A stretch of DNA of 9,295 bases from Akkermansiaceae bacterium UBA4145 (GTDB lineage: Bacteria > Verrucomicrobiota > Verrucomicrobiia > Verrucomicrobiales > Akkermansiaceae), in NCBI GenBank assembly GCA_002380675.1, contig DFWB01000373.1, positions 1 to 9,295 of the forward strand. The letters are read 5' to 3'. The notes under the pieces are model-generated. The model had not been told where the DNA came from. It was given only the letters and a program-made list of their open reading frames with translations, and searched no databases. The position numbers and the translations under genes were made by a program. Shown here piece after piece: positions 6,186-9,295 of this stretch. Numbering within the stretch: the stretch's first letter is position 1; each line of letters starts with the position of its first letter.

Positions 6186-7289
6186 ATGAGCGTTCCTACC
6201 GAACACGACGACCCCCTTAACGCCCAGATTCTTTCTGTTTCAGAGGATCTCGTAGCAGGCTTTCAGGAGAAACCCTTCCACATCATTGCCCAGCAATCCG
6301 ACGTTCCGCTGGAAACCGTCCTGACAAGAATACGGGCTATGCTTGAAGCCGGAGTAATCCGCCGCGTCCGACAGACCTTGCTGGCAACCAAACTCGCTCA
6401 TGGAGCACTCGTGGCATGGCGTGTAAGCCCAAAAAAGCTGAATGACGCCTTTGAGTTCATGGCCAAGCATGACCCTTTCTCTGGCCATGTCGTCCTTCGA
6501 ACCACGGATACCGAGGTTTCCGGCTCTGGTTACCGCCTCTGGACGACCCTCAAGGTGCCACAAGGAGAGTCCCTCGAAGAGCATGGCAACGTGCTCAAGC
6601 GGATCGTAGGTGCTGAGGAATTTCTGCTGATGCCCGCTAAGGGTCTTTTTGCACTGGGAGTGGGCCATGTTCGGCGGAAAGGACTGGAGCCTGGTGCCAA
6701 GGTCAACGAACCCGCAGAAATGATGACAACGGCCACCGTCTCACTGGATGAGGAGGAATGGAGGGTCTTGATCGCGATGAAAGACGAGCTCAAGCCGGAG
6801 GAAATCATCGAAAACCCCTGGAAAGCCCGGGCCGAAATTGCAGGGGTTTCTCTCGAACGGTTTCTCGAGGTCGCCCTGATTCTCAATCAGAAAAAAGTGA
6901 TCGGCCGGTTTTCCACATTCCTCGAGCACGTCAAACCCTCGCAAACAGGAAAGCGGGTGACTCGATTTAATGGATTGTTCCACTGGGCCGTCCCTAAAGG
7001 TCGGGAAATCGAAGCTGGCGGCGAAGTGGGGCGCCATCACTGCATGACTCACGCCTACTGGAGGGAAGGCGGCCCCGAATTTGGCAACGTCAACATCATG
7101 GGGGTCGTGCATGGATCCGAAAAAGAGACCGTCCTCTCCCATAAAGCTGCCATCGATCAGCATCTGGAAGAAACCGGCATACCGGTTTCTTATACCAACG
7201 TCTTCTGGGGTGGACGAAGCGAGATCAAGCCGTCTGAAATTTCACCCCAAATATATCATGAGTGGCACCGGTCACATGCCAGCAGTTAG
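6186..7289 (+). CDS. Double AsnC/Lrp-type protein related to siroheme decarboxylase (AhbA/AhbB, NirDLGH)
   Basis: This 367-residue protein is made of two tandem units, each a winged helix followed by an AsnC-like alpha/beta domain. Unit 1 (about 10-165) has the helix-turn-helix ending in GVIRRVRQ (56-63) and H101 with GYRLWTTL (115-122), which lines up with the 'THNYxRxHxYNxWFT' block of AhbB/NirD-type siroheme decarboxylases. Unit 2 (about 185-345) has a second winged helix ending near KKVIGRFSTFLEH and a histidine-rich block H284-H285-C286-x2-H289 followed by REGG and VNIMGVVHG. Siroheme decarboxylases remove two acetate carboxylates from siroheme on the way to heme d1 or, in anaerobes, heme. 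Whether this protein is an enzyme, a tetrapyrrole sensor or a plain transcription regulator cannot be told from the sequence. The AAGGAA at 6165-6170 lies 15 bases before the ATG, farther than usual. The gene is placed between the CCA enzyme and the two-component genes. Confidence 0.75.
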   Translation: MSVPTEHDDPLNAQILSVSEDLVAGFQEKPFHIIAQQSDVPLETVLTRIRAMLEAGVIRRVRQTLLATKLAHGALVAWRVSPKKLNDAFEFMAKHDPFSGHVVLRTTDTEVSGSGYRLWTTLKVPQGESLEEHGNVLKRIVGAEEFLLMPAKGLFALGVGHVRRKGLEPGAKVNEPAEMMTTATVSLDEEEWRVLIAMKDELKPEEIIENPWKARAEIAGVSLERFLEVALILNQKKVIGRFSTFLEHVKPSQTGKRVTRFNGLFHWAVPKGREIEAGGEVGRHHCMTHAYWREGGPEFGNVNIMGVVHGSEKETVLSHKAAIDQHLEETGIPVSYTNVFWGGRSEIKPSEISPQIYHEWHRSHASS

Positions 7290-7312
7290 CTTTAAGGGGT
7301 TCCAGCGTGTTT

Positions 7313-7334
7313 GTGACAATTTCGTTACCTGTTA
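7313..7334 (+). promoter_or_regulatory. Candidate 11-base direct repeat upstream of the response regulator
   Basis: In the gap before the regulator gene, GTGACAATTTC is followed directly by GTTACCTGTTA: two units of 11 bases sharing the GTnAC core. PhoB/PhoP-type regulators bind direct repeats with this 11-base period, so this could be a self-regulating site 40-65 bases before the start. Only four of eleven positions are shared in the core, and the match to known Pho boxes is poor, so this is a weak suggestion. Confidence 0.2.
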
Positions 7335-7377
7335 AAGAGCGCCGAATCGAATGGACGAGAATATTCCGGAACGGATT

Positions 7378-8058
7378 ATGCAAAAAATACTGATCGTCGA
7401 GGACGAACCAGATATTGCCGAGCTGGTATCCTTCAATCTCCAGCGTGCTGGTTTTTCTACCATCACCGCTCACGATGGGATCGCCGGTCTGGATCGGGCA
7501 TGGTCCGAGGAACCAGACCTTATCATTCTTGATCTGATGCTTCCCGGAAAGGATGGCTTCGCCGTTTTTAAAGAACTCCGCAGGGACTCGAGGACAAGCA
7601 GGACTCCTGTGATCATGCTGACCGCTCGGGCCCAGACCGAAGACCGGATCAAGGGGCTGGAGGCAGGCGCAGACGATTACCTCACAAAACCATTCAGCCC
7701 TAAAGAGTTACTCCTCAGGACACAGTCGGTCCTACGCCGCTCGGCCGACACCCCAAGCCCCACTCGTTATGCGTGTGGCAAACTTACCTTCGATAAGAAC
7801 AGCCTGAAATGTTTCCTCGGCAAGGAGCGTGTCGATCTCACCTCGATCGAATTTAAGTTACTCCTCTATCTCGCCGAGCGCTCTGGAACTCCACAATCCC
7901 GTGGAGACCTCCTCCGCCACGTCTGGGGATATAGTGAAGATATATACAGTCGCACTCTCGACACTCACATGAAGAGAGTGCGCAAAAAACTCGGTGATGA
8001 TGCGGGAATAGTGGAAACCGTACGTGGAGTCGGATACTGTCTTCGACCTCCCTCCTGA
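7378..8058 (+). CDS. OmpR/PhoB-family DNA-binding response regulator
   Basis: This is a 226-residue two-component regulator. The receiver domain (1-120) opens with MQKILIVEDEPDI, has the acidic pocket D9/E10, phospho-acceptor D52 in LILDLMLPGKDG, T82 in MLTAR, and K104 in DDYLTKPFSP. A PhoB-type winged helix follows (about 130-226), with LTSIEFKLLLYLAER, the RGDLLRHVWGY loop, the recognition-helix region RTLDTHMKRVRKKLG, and VETVRGVGYCL. I place the start at ATG 7378 because the family normally has two to four residues before ILIVEDE. An in-frame ATG at 7351 would add nine residues (MDENIPERI), and neither has a strong ribosome site. It overlaps or abuts the kinase gene downstream. The sequence and the PAS-containing partner suggest a PhoB-PhoR pair responding to phosphate, but there are no pst or phoU genes in the window to confirm it. 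Confidence 0.93.
   Translation: MQKILIVEDEPDIAELVSFNLQRAGFSTITAHDGIAGLDRAWSEEPDLIILDLMLPGKDGFAVFKELRRDSRTSRTPVIMLTARAQTEDRIKGLEAGADDYLTKPFSPKELLLRTQSVLRRSADTPSPTRYACGKLTFDKNSLKCFLGKERVDLTSIEFKLLLYLAERSGTPQSRGDLLRHVWGYSEDIYSRTLDTHMKRVRKKLGDDAGIVETVRGVGYCLRPPS
8026..8039 (+). promoter_or_regulatory. Candidate ribosome site and CTG start for the kinase, inside the regulator gene
   Basis: GGAG at 8026-8029 is followed seven bases later by CTG at 8037-8039 in the kinase frame. Translation from there would give MSSTSLLKLTLLLIVL and onward, a clean N-terminal membrane anchor. The frame has no ATG, GTG or TTG between the TGA at 7998-8000 and the TTG at 8103. ATA at 8034 and CTG at 8055 are other possible non-standard starts. 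Confidence 0.4.
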
Positions 8059-9295
8059 AGCTCACTCTCCTCCTAATTGTTCTCTCTCTTGTTCTGGCCA
8101 CCTTGTTCATCACCACGACGAGACAACTTCGAAGAGAAAAAGACCGGACTATGTTGAAAAAGGCGAACATCAAAAAAGACCCATCCCAAGCTCTTGCTCA
8201 AGACGCACTCACCGAGAACGCGATCCTTGATACCCTTAGCGACGCCTGCTTTTTGCTCAATTCGGAAGGGGTGATCACCTATGCCAACTCCGCTACTGCA
8301 CGGTTCTTTTCCGGCCAGGGTGGTATCGGACAAAAAATCGACGCATGCGGAATGGCTCCCCGATTGAGCAAAGCTGTTCTTGAAGCTCTGGTAGAAAATG
8401 AAGCAATCGTAAGGCCGGTTATCCTCAGCGATCGGGAAACCTCTGCAACAACGCTGGAACAGACTGGAGAAAGCGCATGGCTCGTCGACGCAGCTCCTGT
8501 GCAATCTGGTCATTCCCAGAGCTCCATGCGTGTCCTCTTGAGGGATATAACAACAGAGTACCATACTGAGCAGGTTCGTAAGGATTTTGTGGCCAATGCA
8601 TCCCATGAGTTACGGACGCCCCTCGCTATCATCAATGGGTATTTGGAAAACCTGACCGAAGGCGACCTCCTGAAGGACCAAGACACGGCCCTGAGATTCC
8701 TGAAAATTATGGGGAAACATGGACGCAGAATTGCTCGAATCGTTGAGGATATGCTTATCATCTCTCGCCTTGAGTCGGGCGAGGCCAACACCCTCAAGAT
8801 CAAGCCATTCAGGCTAAAGAGCTGCGCTCTGGACGTGGTGGAACGTCTTGAATCTGTCATATCCACGCAAGGCGCCTCAGTTAATCTGCAAATGGAAGTT
8901 CCAGAAGTTCGTCTGGCTGGAGACCGGTTCTATTGGACTCAGATCTTATTTAATCTCGTGGAGAACGCTCTGAAGCAAAACCCTCAAATGCCTCTCGCGG
9001 TCACAGTCGGATGGAGAGAAGAGGAGTCCGGTCTTATTATATGGGTTGAAGATAATGGAGTCGGCATTCCCTCTTCGGACCTACCCTTCATCTTCCGGAG
9101 ATTTTATCGTGTCGAGAAACACCATTCTCAGGAAGAAATCAAAGGAACAGGACTTGGCCTTTCGATCGTCCGACGCGCCGTCGAAGCCCACGAAGGCAAA
9201 ATCGAGGTCGGATCAATTCCGGGAGAGGCCACGAGGTTCGAGATCACTCTTCCTCCTCAGATGGCACTTCAGGGGGACGGAAATACGCCAGACGA
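8037..9295 (+). CDS. PAS-containing sensor histidine kinase, PhoR-like (3' end outside the window)
   Basis: The frame is open from 8001 to the right edge, without a stop. Numbering from the proposed CTG start at 8037, a membrane helix lies at about 6-25 (LLKLTLLLIVLSLVLATLF), followed by a basic RQLRREK stretch, a PAS-type domain from about 65 (DACFLLNSEGVITYANS) to 175, the phospho-acceptor H190 in ANASHELRTPL, and an ATPase domain with N box N306/N310 (NLVENALK), G1 box D339 in VEDNGVGIP, an F box (IFRRFYR), and the G2 box GTGLGLS from residue 370. 419 codons are present. This is the PhoR layout with one membrane pass and no sensor loop outside, and the gene overlaps the regulator gene by 22 bases. 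The first in-frame ATG is at 8151, which would leave the membrane helix out and give a soluble kinase. The kinase identity is certain; the start is not. Confidence 0.88.
   Translation, partial: MSSTSLLKLTLLLIVLSLVLATLFITTTRQLRREKDRTMLKKANIKKDPSQALAQDALTENAILDTLSDACFLLNSEGVITYANSATARFFSGQGGIGQKIDACGMAPRLSKAVLEALVENEAIVRPVILSDRETSATTLEQTGESAWLVDAAPVQSGHSQSSMRVLLRDITTEYHTEQVRKDFVANASHELRTPLAIINGYLENLTEGDLLKDQDTALRFLKIMGKHGRRIARIVEDMLIISRLESGEANTLKIKPFRLKSCALDVVERLESVISTQGASVNLQMEVPEVRLAGDRFYWTQILFNLVENALKQNPQMPLAVTVGWREEESGLIIWVEDNGVGIPSSDLPFIFRRFYRVEKHHSQEEIKGTGLGLSIVRRAVEAHEGKIEVGSIPGEATRFEITLPPQMALQGDGNTPD

Noticed and set aside
6240..6668. A 142-codon minus-strand frame inside the AsnC-like gene.
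   Set aside because: Shadow of the AsnC-like gene, with no domain and no independent support.

Overview
The window reads as a piece of a Gram-negative bacterial chromosome of moderate G+C content, packed with protein genes and with no sign of mobile DNA. Verrucomicrobiota (perhaps the Opitutae side) is my best guess. That is an inference from a combination of genes: a Gram-positive-type coproheme decarboxylase, a fused AsnC/siroheme-decarboxylase-like protein, a HAD protein with a DWSGT motif, and a prepilin peptidase with a large insert. No rRNA or other marker gene is present to confirm it.

Layout. (1) 1-111 (+): the last 36 codons of a gene that resembles the C-terminus of a TolC/NodT-family outer membrane efflux protein. 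(2) 140-1829 (-): three genes in one direction, in transcription order a one-cluster ferredoxin, a DUF721/DciA-type protein, and a fusion of a HAD-hydrolase domain to dihydroneopterin aldolase (FolB). (3) 1888-3505 (+): a single-pass membrane protein of unknown function, then 13 bases later a chlorite-dismutase-family coproheme decarboxylase (ChdC/HemQ). (4) 3537-4724 (-): prepilin peptidase, convergent with ChdC. (5) 4803-9295 (+): a CCA-adding/poly(A)-polymerase-like nucleotidyltransferase with an HD domain, a double AsnC/AhbAB-like protein, a PhoB-type response regulator, and a PhoR-type histidine kinase that runs off the right edge.

Functional themes are mixed: folate synthesis, heme synthesis, type IV pilus/type II secretion, tRNA maturation and a probable phosphate-type two-component system. 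I see no phage, transposon, CRISPR, toxin-antitoxin or defence locus, and no clear new multi-gene system. The points most worth following are the HAD-FolB fusion with an altered catalytic motif, the fused siroheme-decarboxylase-like protein in the same window as ChdC, the insert in the prepilin peptidase, and the kinase, whose membrane helix is encoded upstream of its first in-frame ATG and seems to need a CTG or other non-standard start overlapping the regulator gene. No gap between genes exceeds 100 bases, so there is no long non-coding stretch.
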